Shown here: positions 1-11,795 of the stretch, one piece after another
How positions within the stretch are numbered: position 1 is the first letter of the stretch
How the letters are laid out: every line of letters begins with the position of its first letter
From: Incurvaria masculella
Taxonomy: Eukaryota > Arthropoda > Insecta > Lepidoptera > Incurvariidae
Direction: 5' to 3'
Length of the DNA stretch: 64,000 bases
Assembly (NCBI GenBank): GCA_946894095.1
Contig: OX335645.2
Span: forward strand, 13,787,001-13,851,000
Notes under the pieces: generated by a model
What the model saw: the letters and a program-made list of their open reading frames with translations, nothing else
The model's database searches: none
Told to the model about the DNA's origin: nothing
Translations under genes and position numbers: made by a program

Positions 1-27
1 GACAGGTTCTCTCTAAATACGATAGTA

Positions 28-137
28 ACAGCCGCTTTCAGAGTGGGCGGACTAACTTTATACGCCTGACTGAACCGGTTTTTGCATGGTTAGTCTGGTG
101 CTAATCCCGTACTAAGTTTTGGCAGGATATATATGAC
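28..137. mobile_element. MITE family F copy; the end of another copy lies at 1-25
   Basis: ACAGCCGCTTTCAGAGTGGG then GCGGACTAACTTTATACGCC and TTGCATGGTTAGTCTGGTGC, matching the copy at 51031. Bases 1-25 (AGGTTCTCTCTAAATACGAT) are the right end of a second copy cut by the window edge. Confidence 0.6.
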
Positions 138-419
138 CAACTCTGAATATTTGTGTTTGGTATTATGGTTTTAATGGCTATGGTTGCAAAAGCTTAACAA
201 AATTAAAACGCAAACTGAGTTCTACCATAGACCTAGGCACAGAATATAATGCTGGTACTTGGACCTAGCATGCGCGCAGATATCCTATTTCTATGGGGCA
301 TACAGTCTAGTTTTAACTTTCTTGCTATCGTATTCTGTGCGTCCCAATTAGCAATATTTCCGTATTGCAATTAGCAATATTTCCGTGCTCGACCTGCCTG
401 GTTGCCGAACCACACTAGC

Positions 420-853
420 TGCGTCCGATTTGAACTGTAATCCATTACACTGCTAAAAGCGTATACAAGCGTCCTGAATCAGATTGCACGCTCAAAGCAG
501 TAAGCATTACAAACTATTCGGACCGTTTGTGTACGCGCTGACGGCAAAAAAAAAACATAAATGGAACAAATGACGTTAATTGTAGTAGTTCACCTCAAAT
601 CAGTTGCTCTAAGTTAAACTTGAATTTTCAACCCAGGTACTTTCAAAGGTTTGTGATAAACTCGGTGGAAAGACGATACACTACTATTTAGAAATGTCAA
701 ACATTGACAGTTGAACACACAGCTCCCCAAAGCGTGAGTGACACAGCGCTAACTTCATTCATACCGTTCACGGGACGCAAATTTTGAGGGCTGTAACCGC
801 GAATCGGACCAGTTTTGAGCGTGCTGTTGGTAACGATGGTTCAAATGGGACCG
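420..853. mobile_element. Family K element upstream of mRpS18B
   Basis: Inverted ends GCGTCCGATTTGAAC and GTTCAAATGGGACCGC; interior matches 21850-22212 in reverse (ATTGCACGCTCAAAGC, AGTAGTTCACCTCAAAT). Ends about 170 bases before the mRpS18B start codon, so it may form part of the promoter region. Confidence 0.55.
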
Positions 854-1023
854 CGAACACGCGTCCATAACACAGAATAACTAATAGTGCTACGTCCGTA
901 ATGAAATCGGCGACTAACATGTGGATGACCAAAAAAAAATGTTGACACTGTAATAATAAAATCTAACCTAAATACGGTCCGTTTTCATTACAAACTGTTT
1001 TTATTAACCCTTGTTTGAAGAAC

Positions 1024-3612
1024 ATGTCTTTGTTGAATGCTGTACGGACATTGGTAAGAAGAAATCTACTGGCAGATCTGCGCTTTAGTGCTCGTCTATA
1101 TTCGGAGGCTATCGACGATGCTGCCGAAACTGAAGGGAAAGAAAAAGCTGTAGACCCCGCCAAAGATCGAACAAAAGCAATACCTATTGAGACGAGCATG
1201 CGTTATTTGCTAAGCAAGGCATATAAAGAAACATATGGTGATACTGCTGTCTGGGTTAAGTACCGGCGGAATCATAAAGGAGGACTGGCTCCTAGGAAAA
1301 CACGAAAGTCTTGTGTCAGGAACGGCTTGATTTCCACTGGAAACCCATGCCCCATATGTCGTGATGAATATTTGATCCTGGATCCCAGGAATGTCAATCT
1401 TTTGGAACAATTCATTTCCGTGCACACAGGCCAGGTGTGTTGAAGTTATTTTTTTAACCTTTCAGTTCCAGATAAAATATGTATCAATTGAATCCAGAAG
1501 CCCAAGTCCGCTAATAGATAACTGCACTTTCGAGCCTTAGGGCCGAGTGCACGAAAGAACAACACATCAAAATCAACGTCAAAGTATGATCAAACACGTC
1601 ACTTTGTGTGAACAGTATGGAAGGAACTCTATGTGGATCACTAAAAGTGACGTGTTTGAACATTGATTAACTCAGCCGTCTCTTCGTGCAACCGGGGCTT
1701 AGTGTTATGAGATAACCCCAGAATCAGAATTGGTACAATTTTGTGATATCTCGTAACGGGAGTTATCTATTAGCGGACTTAGTCTCTCTTTAGTCAGTCT
1801 TTAGTCTCTTTAATCAGTTATCTTTAGTCAATATAAATGTTATTTCTTTGAAACTACAAATATTTGCAAATATATGCAAATTGTATTGAAATAAAGAATC
1901 TTGCTTTATGTAACAAATGTAATTGATAAAATATTCAGTAAATTAAGGAAAATTTATTATCAAGCAAAATATCGATGGGATTAAGGTATTTCATACATAA
2001 TCATTAAACAGATACCTATTAGTTTATCGGGCCAGGTTTAGCAGGGTGCGGCAATCTAGCGATCTCACTTAGTACTTACTGAACTGAATACTTAGTTTAG
2101 GCTCTTATGAACATATTCTAGCAACAAATCTTCACCGGAGATGTTTTACATGTTTTTTTTATATAAATATATAAAGATTAAGATTATCATACTTTTATTT
2201 CAAATTTCAAGAAGCACTATTGATATTGGTATTTAATGAACATATATGCACTAGCTAATGTTGCACAGACATGCTGGGTCCCAACAGGTTGAGGTTTATT
2301 TGTAGAAGATGAGCAGTAGCAACGCATCTTCTACAAATAAACCTTGGTTATTTTTTTATAGACCACCTCAACTGAGTTGACGTTTCCAAATGGTTGTCCA
2401 ATGGACACCGAAGATCGCATTGAGAGTAGGGGTCAAATGGTAATATTATAAACCCCCGCGCCCCCTCACTTCTTCCATCGCACCGCCACAGCCTGCAAGC
2501 TAAATCTTTGTCAATTTAAAAAAAAAAGTATGTGGAGATTTTTTACTAGAATATGTTCTTAAGACCTTAAAGTACATGTTCAGTCTACCAGTGAGATTGC
2601 AAGATTGCCGCACCCTGCTAAGCCTTGTGACATTTAATTCTTGTTAAGTTTACTTTTTACTTAGTTTGATAAAACATATATATGTACTTGCAGATACCAA
2701 ATAAGAGTAAATTGGAACAGTAATTGTTAAATTATTAGTTAATTATTTGCTATTAACTCTTGTGGCTAGGTGACATTACCTATCAAACTGTGGCCCAACC
2801 CGGCGGGACTAACTCATTCGCGGGCACTGTACAAAACCGTGCTGTTGCGCTCTGAGATCTCTGTTTCAAAGAAAAAGGCTCCGTGATGAGGAAGATGCAA
2901 CGTGCCCACAAAAAAGACAATGTGCATAGTGTATGATTTGGTAAGATTTACGAAAATTTTGATTTCAAAACGACCTATAGCTAAAAGTAAACTATGACCG
3001 CTGTAGTCAAAAATCTCACAAAAACCATATAGATTACAAATCTTGATTAAATAAGCTTTGTCTGATGACTAATCTTTTTAAGATTTTCTTACTTTATCAT
3101 TGCGTCATAAACCACCAAAGTTATTGTTTAAAACGCGCGAAAAATTCGATCTTTCGGACCTTATAACTTAGAAACCAAACACAATTTTACAATGTCAACG
3201 GTCATCAGACATCTAGTTCGATCAAATAAAGCTCTTTTGAGCAAAAGTTGGGATCTCTGATAAGCAATATGGGCGTGAACTTCTTTCCCCGTTTGTATGG
3301 GGAGTTGAGCGGGTTGGGCCACCTTAAGTAGGTGATATTTTTCACCTATTAATCACCTATAATTCATCACCTATTAAGTAGGTGACATTTTTGAATCCCA
3401 TATATTCCTAAGTTGTTATTGAAACATTCATAATTTGTCATTTTAAATTGTTTCAGGTGTTCCCTGCCTTTAAGACAGGCCTTTGTCGGAAAAAGCAGAA
3501 GGAGCTACTTGTTGCTATTGATAAAGCTTGGGACGAAGGGATCATAACATTTGATGTCCCATTCAGAGAATATGACTATTCACAGTACCAAACATCCAGT
3601 AAAATTGATTAA
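1024..3612 (+). CDS. mRpS18B: Mitochondrial ribosomal protein S18B (two exons)
   Basis: Protein of the small subunit of the mitochondrial ribosome, one of the bS18m paralogues. Coding exon 1 is 1024-1434 and exon 2 is 3457-3612; the junction is phase 0 (CAG|GTGTGT donor, TTTCAG acceptor) and the joined protein is 188 residues. I chose the ATG at 1024 because the upstream in-frame TTG is not a likely eukaryotic start. The N-terminus is rich in Arg, Leu and Ala with few acids, as expected for a mitochondrial presequence. The diagnostic core is VWVKYRRNHKGG, then TRKSCVRNG and ISTGNPCPICRDEY (about residues 76-118), with the Cys residues of the S18 zinc-binding region present. Exon 2 adds the conserved KTGLCRKKQ and the acidic C-terminal tail. 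The 2.0-kb intron is filled with MITEs. Family assignment is confident from motifs; exact paralogue (B rather than A or C) rests on the RNHKG and NPCPICRDEY signature. Confidence 0.9.
1541..1698. mobile_element. MITE family A copy, TSD TTAG
   Basis: 158 bp, starting GGCCGAGTGCACGAAAG and ending CTTCGTGCAACCGGGGC, with TTAG at 1537-1540 and 1699-1702. Interior landmark: AAACACGTCAC...AAAGTGACGTGTTTGAACAT. It is inside an older element whose perfect 20-bp inverted ends, AAGTCCGCTAATAGATAACT, lie at 1504-1523 and 1761-1780. Confidence 0.8.
2292..2344. repeat. Perfect 20-bp hairpin in the mRpS18B intron
   Basis: Arms 2292-2311 (AGGTTTATTTGTAGAAGATG) and 2325-2344 are exact reverse complements with a 13-base loop. 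Size is in the range of a small pre-miRNA, but perfect pairing also fits a recent inverted duplication. Confidence 0.7.
2788..3323 (+). mobile_element. TTAA-family B element in the mRpS18B intron
   Basis: About 540 bp from GTGGCCCAACCCGGCGGGAC to GAGCGGGTTGGGCCACC, followed by TTAA at 3324. The left TTAA is mutated. No coding capacity. Confidence 0.7.
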
Positions 3613-3668
3613 TAATTTGTATCTGAATATGTGTAGTATTGATGTATGTTTTATTTGTAATTAGAGTA

Positions 3669-3674
3669 AATAAA
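3669..3674 (+). terminator. Polyadenylation signal AATAAA of mRpS18B
   Basis: AATAAA lies 57 bases after the mRpS18B stop codon, in an AT-rich 3' untranslated region. Confidence 0.55.
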
Positions 3675-4458
3675 AGCTTATTGCCAGTGTTTGATTTTTG
3701 TAATAAGCATTCCAACTATACTTTCTTTTGTAAATTGTTTTTTTTTTGTGGCGTAATAAATAATTTTCAATCAATCAATCCAATTAAGTATGTTACTTGA
3801 CTTAAAATCAAAAAGGAAGACATTTTATTAGGAAAACTTTTCAAAACATGCAGCAGGACAAGATGTTTACTACACCTTTTTATTTCTAGAAGATTAGCAT
3901 TGTTTATTACTTGTTTATCCTTTAGGTGTATGTAGTCATCAAATAAACAACAACAAATATTGATTAAGTATATATATATTTTCCTTTCACTTGAAATGTA
4001 AACACAAAAGGCAAATAATAAATGTTTCGAATTTTTCATAAATCTACATATAAAACATGTACAATTTTTTTGGTTATAAAGTATTCCAATGAAATCACAT
4101 TATGGAATTATGGCACCAATTTTCCCATATTTAATTGTCTCCATCATGTCTATGTCGCAGCCGCCAAAATATCAAAGGCAGTGAGTGACACGCAATTACA
4201 CAAATATCGATGACAAACATTTTAAGAATCACACAATTGCTGCAGCGCTTCAAGCGGTAAAACTAAATCGTTGCCATTTTGTAATGTATGTAACCACATT
4301 AAAACATTAAGGGCCACACCCACATGCAGTGTGTACATTTTTATGTACCAGTAAACTACAATCTAAATTTAATATACACTTCATGCCTCAATCTCAATAT
4401 TAGAGGTAAGCAGAGAAAAGCATGATATTTTAATTTAAAAAACATTATCATTAATGAT
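3675..4458. other. Intergenic spacer between convergent genes
   Basis: AT-rich; probably holds the 3' untranslated regions of mRpS18B and the SAPCD2-like gene. No other feature seen. Confidence 0.5.
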
Positions 4459-7400
4459 TTAAAATAAATTCTCTACATTTTTATTTCTGTTTGTTAACAC
4501 CAATAGTTCTCTGATCAATGCAGATTTCTCCCGTTCCAAAACTGAAATCCGCTCACTCTTCTTTGTCACCTCCTGAGAAAATAAAATTCAAAATAAATTA
4601 TGCATGGACAACTTAAGTCTTGGCCTAATAAAATGTCCCTACAATCTCTGCCTCGATTGTAGTTGTATCAGGTATGTACAAAATGTATCAGGCGAGCACC
4701 CTGCTGATGATGTACCAAATGTTTGGTTCGAAATGTCGTAAAATATAATCGACACACCGTGCGTAAGCCGTTTTCCACAAACCTTAAAATGAGTGTTAAC
4801 CACAGTAATCTCAAATCCTATAAGCAGTGTGGGGTTGATGGAACGGGATAAAGGCGTAGAAAAATAGTTACCCGGTGGGAGACTTTACCTCTGTGAGCAG
4901 GTGGTTCTGGTGTTTGAGCGCGGTGGCGTGGTGCGCGGCGGGCGCGGGGGGGGCGCGCGCGTGCGGCTGCAGCGCCAGGTTCATGTGTAGCGAGAGGCCG
5001 CCGCGGCGCCAGCCCTCCGCCAGCGCGGCCAGCTGCCGGTTGAGCTCGAGCACGCGCGCTCGCTGCAGCTCCAGCCGCTCCTGCTGTGCCTCCGTCCACT
5101 GCTCCTGCAACTCGCAGCGATCAGCTTTCGGACCTCAAACATTACATAGACCCGTCCTATAGCGTCCCGGCACATACGTTTCGCTATCACATGGTATGTA
5201 ACTTATTATCGTAGGTATGTAGCTTATAGGTAATACACGATTTCGTTACATGAACCTTGAGGCCGCACCTCAGCCATACCTCGAGTAAACCGTTTATCTA
5301 ACTCACGTCAAAAAGTGACAACTTTTTAATTTTCAGCGAAGTTACGGCGCGACTGCAGTTACACCGGTGTTATGGATTGCACACATAGGTTGCTTGTACG
5401 CCAGTATTTATTAGATATTCTTTGGTTCTTTGGAAGGAAGTAGAAGCATTTGGTCACCACCACAGTTCGCATCGACGATTCCAAGGAATTGTTTGTATCT
5501 TCGCGGTAAACCACCTGAAAACAATTGTTTTTTGCGCACGAGCGCGGCGGATGGCTCCTTGACAACGGGCTGAATGATTAGCTCGAAACGTCGGAGAATA
5601 TCTCTACCTGCCGCGTGAAAAGCCGTAACATTTTTCAAACACACCTGAAACAGTTTACAGTCACATACCATTTTCAGATTGTACCTGGCAGACAGGCTTG
5701 GCTGATTAATTCGGTTCTTATGTAGGTACAGTAACTCCTGATATAGGTATTCTTGTGGAACTAGTCATGTATGGCTTATACCACACCTACTGTCATAGTC
5801 ATAGCCTAACACTTTACATGGGAACTAGGTGCCATACCAGGACCTTCCTATCATTGTATTGAGGGGTTAAGGCATATATATCTATTTTTGTCAGGCTAGG
5901 TAAGGATCGATTACAAAATTAGATTGGTCACTCGCTCGATATTTTTATTTATTCAGATATTTTCTGCAGCCGTTGGGTATTGACATCACATAAATCGGAA
6001 TTATTCCGATTTCTGTGATTGACATAAGGAAATACATATGCAGCATGTTCGGCATATAAATAAGTTAATTAGGTCCTCCCAAAGTCCCGAGAATGAGAAG
6101 AAATTGGACAGAATCTTCGTTTTTTTTTTAAACTTTGCTAGTTTACGCACTTTCCAACGGTATACAAAATATTCTGGTGCGGTGAACCACGGCCCACTTC
6201 ACAATTCTTACCTCCTAATTGTTCTGTGGGGTGAACGTCCATGAGGTCGATATTGATTTCATAGCATTTTCAAATTTAGAATTTGTAACGGTCGCGCGAG
6301 AACTTTGTTCAATTCGAACTAGGCAGGTATGTACCAGGCTTGTATGTTACCTATGTTTAAAATCTTGCAAGCTATCTCTAATTTTGAACGTATAGTGAAT
6401 GGTGTGTATGACATGTGGTATACCCACTGAGTGGGTATCCTCCTCAATATTCCGTGGGTATACCGTTGAAATGAACGTAAACTACCGAACTTTTCAAAAG
6501 AAAACCTCGCATAATCAATGAAGAAAACAAAGATCTCAAATACTTACTATCAGTTATTTTTATTTAGAAATGAAGATTTTGCCATATTTATAAGTCCATT
6601 TTATGGTATTAACTTAATCAAATGATATTTTTTCTAGAAGAAGGATACCTACATCGTAAAATCTAAGAAATTTTATTTCGTGCTGTAAAATCTTACAAAA
6701 AAGTTACAAGGGTTTTTAATAATTTTTAAAAAGAAAGAATTAAAATCGTCTCTCGGTATCACGTGACATTTGACAAAAGGTATCATGGGTAAAACAAGTC
6801 AAAATCTTGCAACTTACTACAAAAAAAATATCGGTCCATGTGCCGAACAGCCTATATACAGTGAAGAAAATACACCTTTTTTCAATTCATAAATAGTAAG
6901 ATAACTTTAGTTACGTTCATTTTAAAAATTTACATGGTAAATAACTAATTTTTTTTGTATGTTTCGGTGTTTATTAGTGCCAATAATTGGCACCCCCTAA
7001 AAATGCGAGCGCTGAGGGACGCCTGAAGTCGCGGGAGTGTGCTGTTTTTTTACAATAATTGCGCAACAATATGCCTACCTGCAAGCCAATTTGCAATTGA
7101 TGTTTTTCCAGAAATCATATCGACATCACTGGAAGGCTAGGTGGAAAGGTCCAAGGCAAATACATCAAGAGCCGCAAGGAACCGTATGAAAAAGTAAGGA
7201 CTTGTGATTGCTAATGAGTAATTTAAAATTATGGTAAAAAAATCCCCCAAAATTGTACGCGTAAACTTACAACGTGTGTCCCCATCCTGCTTGCATAGCG
7301 CATTTTCTCCTGAACTTCGCCCAACTGCTTCAAGTACCATTCGCGCGCCTTTTCTATCGCCGCTAAGCCTTGAACTAAAATGTCCTTCTCTTGTTCAATT

Positions 7401-8275
7401 TGTTTCATCCGTTTCAGCACGTTGTAATCGATTCCGTTTTGAAGTGTGTGTCGGCGGGGCTCCCTTCGTCGCGAGGAGACTTTGTGGGGCACTGCGGGCG
7501 GCTCCGCGGCCGGCTTGCCGTCCCCTAAGCCCCTGCGATCTCGAGACAATGCCGCCGTCTCTCCCGACAAAACTGATTTCAAATCATCCTTGCCCTCCGT
7601 GTCGAGATTGTGACTGTTTTTGGTGAAATTGTGCAAGTTAGTCAGGATTTCATCTTTAGCGCCGTTTTGTGGTTTCTCTGCGCGAGGAGGCTTCGGGGGG
7701 CCGTAAATGTGTGATTTGGGCAAATTGGTTGCCCCTATACCGATGTCGAGCCCGTAGCATAAAACCTGTCCGTCCAACCCAAGCTGGTCGGTGCGCGGGA
7801 GAAGATGTGGCATACTGAGGGCCCGGTGCTGGTGCGCGCTCTCTAGGCCCTGCGCGTGTGCCGAGAACTTCAAGTTGGAATTCTGCGTAGGAATATCGTC
7901 CACGTCTATCGAGGGCACCGATGGCGGTCTCTGCATGTGTGGTGTCATCTGCTCTCTGAGGCCTTCATTGTCTATATTATTGTTATGAAGATCGTGCTGT
8001 CTGGGCGCTTTGTCCGTTTGATTTCTTAACAGACACAAATTCAACCCAGCGCAGAATCGGTCAAATGTCAACAGTCCGTTGTGAGAAGCCACTTTTTGCA
8101 AGCTCTCTATGACTCCTCTTGGCAATCCTCTGGTTCTGTCGTCTCTCCAACGGTTTTCAATGTCCGTTAACCTAACGTAACCGGTCCTTTTATCGTCCAT
8201 GATATCGAACAAAGTTCGCATTGCCGTCACAAACTGTTTTGGCAAAGAATCTACTGTTGGCGGTATTTGAGTCAT
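4459..8275 (-). CDS. SAPCD2: Suppressor APC domain protein, SAPCD2-like (three exons)
   Basis: Exons in transcript order are 8275-7271, 5104-4889 and 4572-4459, all joined in phase 0, giving 444 residues. The N-terminal 90 residues form the Suppressor-APC (EF-hand-like) domain: LPKQFVTAMRTLFDIMDDKR, then TGYVRLTDIE, RWRDDRTRGLPRGV and LLTFDRFCAGL. The middle (about 95-280) is polar and probably disordered, with a Pro-rich GPPKPPRAEKP segment. A coiled coil begins at LKRMKQIEQEKDILVQGL and continues through exon 2 (WTEAQQERLELQRARVLELN) and exon 3 (SERISVLEREKSALIRELL). In vertebrates SAPCD2 acts in spindle orientation and apical polarity; that role here is inferred from the family. Donor sites are GTAAGT and GTAAAG, acceptors TTGCAG and TCTCAG. 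Exon 2 is strongly GC-rich (Ala/His/Pro insert) compared with its surroundings. The gene converges on mRpS18B and diverges from the TMEM268-like gene. Confidence 0.78.
5765..5870 (-). repeat. SINE body fragment
   Basis: Plus-strand ATACCACACCTACTGTCATA through GGAACTAGGTGCCATACCAG matches the SINE 3' body in reverse. In SAPCD2-like intron 1. Confidence 0.5.
5986..6018. repeat. Short palindrome
   Basis: TCACATAAATCGGAAT / ATTCCGATTTCTGTGA, near-perfect over 33 bases, in SAPCD2-like intron 1. Confidence 0.5.
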
Positions 8276-8386
8276 TTTGCAGAGTATATAGGTATTTTGT
8301 ACTTTAATAAGGAATTCTAACTCTGCGTAGTGGCTCGTAGATTATTTGCGGACAACCTAAGCTTATGTATATCACTATTTGTTAAC

Positions 8387-8740
8387 TTATAAAATATGTA
8401 TGGCACACTGAGCAGTAAGCACCGCGACTGAGCCGGCACAGCTCGGACAAGGCTCGGACCGACGACCTGTCCAACCGCCAGCCAGCAGACTTGAGCAAAA
8501 CAAGATAAAAATCCGGTCAGCGCAGCGGGCAGTGGAGGCTGTGCGAGCAGGACGTACGAACCTGTACATCGCTGCGAAGCCTGCTGCTAGAGCGGGACGA
8601 GACAATACGTGTGCTGTGTTGTGGGTGACCCACATCATATGGCGCGTGGTGGGGAGCTCACAGGTAGCGCCCTGCGTCGTCGTCGCGTCGCCGCACCACC
8701 TACGCCCGCCTATGGCTAATCTTTGGTGTATGGCCTTGTC
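8387..8740 (-). promoter_or_regulatory. GC-rich segment upstream of the SAPCD2-like gene
   Basis: About 350 bases with clearly higher GC and CpG content than the AT-rich flanks, starting just over 100 bases upstream of the SAPCD2-like start codon. It could be the promoter and a non-coding first exon on the minus strand; a possible donor, CT|GTGAGC, lies near 8656. ORFs crossing it on both strands match no family I know and look like a by-product of base composition. Confidence 0.3.
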
Positions 8741-9186
8741 GCCTGACTGATTATCTGCTGTACATACACGTATGTATGTAGTACCTATGTGGTCAACGTG
8801 TGGTGTTTGACACTGGTGCATGGCTAGGTCAAGGCAGTAAATTAGCCGTTATTTTTGGTAATTACAGTGGGCGACAATTGACGACACGTTGCGTGACCTT
8901 ATATCGACACATTATTTAGCTAGCTGTCTCTGAGTTAGTTAGTTATCTATCTAGTGGGCTATATTTTTTCCGTGTTTCTCTACGGGCGATAAAAAAATAA
9001 GCATTGCCTTTCATAGTAGTGAAATTTTAACGTAGAAAATAATAGCATTTTCTCAATTTAACAAGCTTATCCCACTCCTCCTCCCACGTGTGTCACAAAC
9101 ATAGACAAAAGAGGATACTGCGTCTGAATGGTTCCAAATCGAGGGGTTTTCTATTAATATTTTTTCCGTCCACCAATTTCTGTCTA

Positions 9187-9511
9187 TTTCTGAGTTGGAT
9201 AAGTGCATTTCGTAACGAAAGCTAGCTGCTCCATGGTTCGGAACCCATGTAAAACTGTAGGTCCCCCTTCCTACTATGTGGTGGTGGGGTTTAAGCCCGC
9301 CCCGGTTGGTACCATCGCGTTAGATGAAAAGATGGTCGAAGCGGCAAAGAAAAATTGTCCGTGTTTTCTATCCAGTTCAATGTAGCCGTGCTCATAAAGG
9401 GAAGGTCCTGGCATGGCACCTCGTTCCTTCGGGAATGTGGTGTATTGGGCTAATATCATAACGGTAGTTGTGTGGTATTAGCCATCCATGTCAGGTTGCA
9501 TAAAAAAATGG
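9187..9511 (+). mobile_element. SINE copy lacking the tRNA head
   Basis: Same body as the copy at 25130-25532, from GAGTTGGATAAGTGCATTTC through CTCCATGGTTCGGAACCCAT to TGTCAGGTTGCATAAAAAAA. Head is missing, as in a 5'-truncated insertion. Confidence 0.7.
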
Positions 9512-9639
9512 GCTATGATTGCCGATAAACTATGTTACCGGAGATTGCTGGATGTTGTCGTGATGTCGAAATCGCCCGAAGTTCCTGTAATTGAGCAACT
9601 TTAGTTGCCCTTAAGATTATAATGATCTTGAAAAATATA

Positions 9640-9715
9640 TTATTATTATGTTGTTTGAAATCACTAGCAGCTTAAAGCTGATGCGTGAATTTCATTTTTC
9701 CCGGATAGGACAATA
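9640..9715 (-). repeat. LINE 3' end fragment
   Basis: Minus strand reads CGCATCAGCTTTAAGCTGCT followed by a (TAA)n-like tail, matching the 3' end of the LINE at 13566-14094. No coding part remains. Confidence 0.5.
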
Positions 9716-9729
9716 TACCACAGATTAAG

Positions 9730-9887
9730 GGCCGAGTGCAGTAAAGGACAAAAAATCGAGATCAACGTTAAAGTATGATCAAACACGTCACTTTGTGTGG
9801 ACAGCATGGAAGGAACTCTATGCGGATCACTAAAAGTGACGTGTTTGAACATTGATAAACTCAGTCGTCTCTTCGTGCAACCGGGGC
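9730..9887. mobile_element. MITE family A copy, TSD TAAG
   Basis: Same 158-bp element as at 1541-1698; target duplication TAAG at 9726-9729 and 9888-9891. Confidence 0.8.
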
Positions 9888-9954
9888 TAAGTAAACAAGC
9901 AATATACCAATAGGAAGGATACTCCTGGGGCTAATATTGAAATTCACATTCGCA

Positions 9955-10080
9955 GGTTATTCACAGTCACCTGTGACTTACTAGTGAGTCACAAACTTTA
10001 GTACTCATGGAATGACGTTCAACCTTTTCACCCGAGTCACCCTAGTGTTGTCCCATTATGCGTTAAGAATATATGTTAGA
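9955..10080. repeat. Family J fragment
   Basis: TCACCTGTGACTTACTAGTG and GAGTCACCCTAGTGTTGTCC match family J in reverse. Confidence 0.5.
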
Positions 10081-10813
10081 GAGTCTGTGACATGTGTGTC
10101 TAGGACATCGTTCTGAATTTATTTAATATTATATTTGCATTTTTTTCCTTATTGTCTAAGATTGGCTTACCACAGTTATTTTCCTCGGTCCTTCTGGCCG
10201 ACGTTTCGAACTGTCCCGTGCAGCTCATTTTCAAGGCGAGTGCGTGCGTGCGGCTGGGCGCACGTTTGACAGACCACTCTTTTTTTCCTTGTCAATTCCG
10301 ATACATGAATTGGGTTTTAATATTAAGGAAGTACAGAGGTGTGTAGACGACTAAAACCCGATTTTCGATAATTTCCATCTTTGACTGGAGGTTTTGACGG
10401 GAATATTTTTAAACTAAATTTTTTTCTAGCAATTTCGGTTCGTGTGTAGTTAGTTTCTTTTAAAATTAGCTTTATTTCAGTCAGTTTTCGGGGAGCCAAT
10501 TTTTTTTTTCACCCATAACCTCAAACTTAAATTGTAATAAAAATCAAACTGAGTTGATGTATGTATTAAGAACTACTTAATATTGTTTCTCTTAAGCAAA
10601 CTGCAATAAGCCGGCATATCTACTCAGGAAAGCGAAAACGAGTTAATTACAGATGAAAGTAAGACACCTCCAGAAGAAGCCTTATTTATATCCAACCCAA
10701 ACACTCCTGAAAGATAGTAATTTGCTTAGCATCAGACAGGTATACATTCAGGCACTTATCCATTACCACCACACACACACAAAACCACACACATAACACC
10801 AACACACAAAATA

Positions 10814-11023
10814 GGTACTCGCATTGCCATATTTGCACGATCTCCACAATACAGGACGCAGTTTGCCCACAGGGTTTTCATGTTCAAGGCACCAAGATTA
10901 TACAATGCTTGCCCTGCTTGCCAGTCCACAATGGGTCGTGTTAAATTCAAGCGATCAGTAGCGCACTGGTTGGTCGAGCAGGGATTGGAGGCTTGTGAGC
11001 AACTTCTCACACCAATGGTGTAG
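10814..11023 (+). pseudogene. LINE reverse-transcriptase C-terminal remnant
   Basis: A 69-codon open stretch without its own start ends at TAG 11021. It includes RSPQYRTQFAHRVFMFKAPR, LYNA and RVKFKRSVAHWLVEQG, like the end of LINE polyproteins where short conserved peptides precede the stop. Preceded by CA-rich simple sequence, so truncated. Confidence 0.45.
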
Positions 11024-11486
11024 ATGTGTGGTCTAACTATTAATAGATATACTGTCTTTTGAAATCATATTTTTCTTAAAATTCTCTTCAGGCAAAAGGA
11101 TGAACAAAATATTATAACAATAAAAAGTTATTTCCCTCATTTTTTTCTAAATCCAATACAGATACTTGGCTACATAATATGTAAATGCATTTAATACTTT
11201 TTTTTACCATAGCTATTTAAATATAAATATACACCACACACATATATTGTATTTTTACGTCTAGCCATACCCTTAATAATATATCAACCACTGTTACTAA
11301 ACGCAAATAGACTTCCTGGAAAACGGGCAGCAGCCTTGTCTAGGAGCTAAAAATTAACACAAAAGCTAACAGCGCAATCACAAGACATATCCCGTTGCTT
11401 TCAGAACCCATTTAAATGCTGTACTAATACATTATACATTATAATGTAATAATGATAATAAATAAATAAAATAAATAAACATTCAC

Positions 11487-11795
11487 CTGACGTCATCAAC
11501 GTTGTCATTGTCATTGCACTCTAATTTGAATAATTAGAAAGGGACAACACTAGGGTGACTCGAGGCTATCATTTCATGAGTACGAAAGCGTTGTGACTTT
11601 TCCGGTCACCGGTGACACACAGGTGAGAATCTCATGACTAGACCCGCTGACGTCATCAAACATCAAATGTTATGTTAGTGTCGTTGCACTGTAATTAGTA
11701 TAATTAGAGAGGGACAGCACTAGGGTGACTCGTGGCTGTCACTTCCGGTGAGTCACCGGTAACACACAGGTGAGAATCTCATGAGTAGACCCCCT
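11487..11795. repeat. Family J repeat, two tandem units of about 155 bp
   Basis: Units 11487-11642 and 11643-11795 share GACGTCATCAA, AGGGTGACTCG, GTCACCGGT and ACACACAGGTGAGAATCTCA. Related pieces lie at 9955-10080, 28035-28140 and 46908-47105. Confidence 0.6.

Larger units (their letters stand above)
5105..7270. other. SAPCD2-like intron 1
   Basis: Contains the SINE fragment, the palindrome at 5986 and an inverted pair GGTATACCCAC/GTGGGTATACC at about 6418-6471. Otherwise nothing recognised. Confidence 0.5.

Noticed and set aside
7231..7626. 131-codon plus-strand frame
   Set aside because: Antisense of SAPCD2-like exon 1, which has recognised domains and splice sites.
8387..8821. 144-codon minus-strand frame
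   Set aside because: No recognisable motif; explained by the GC-rich segment upstream of the SAPCD2-like gene.
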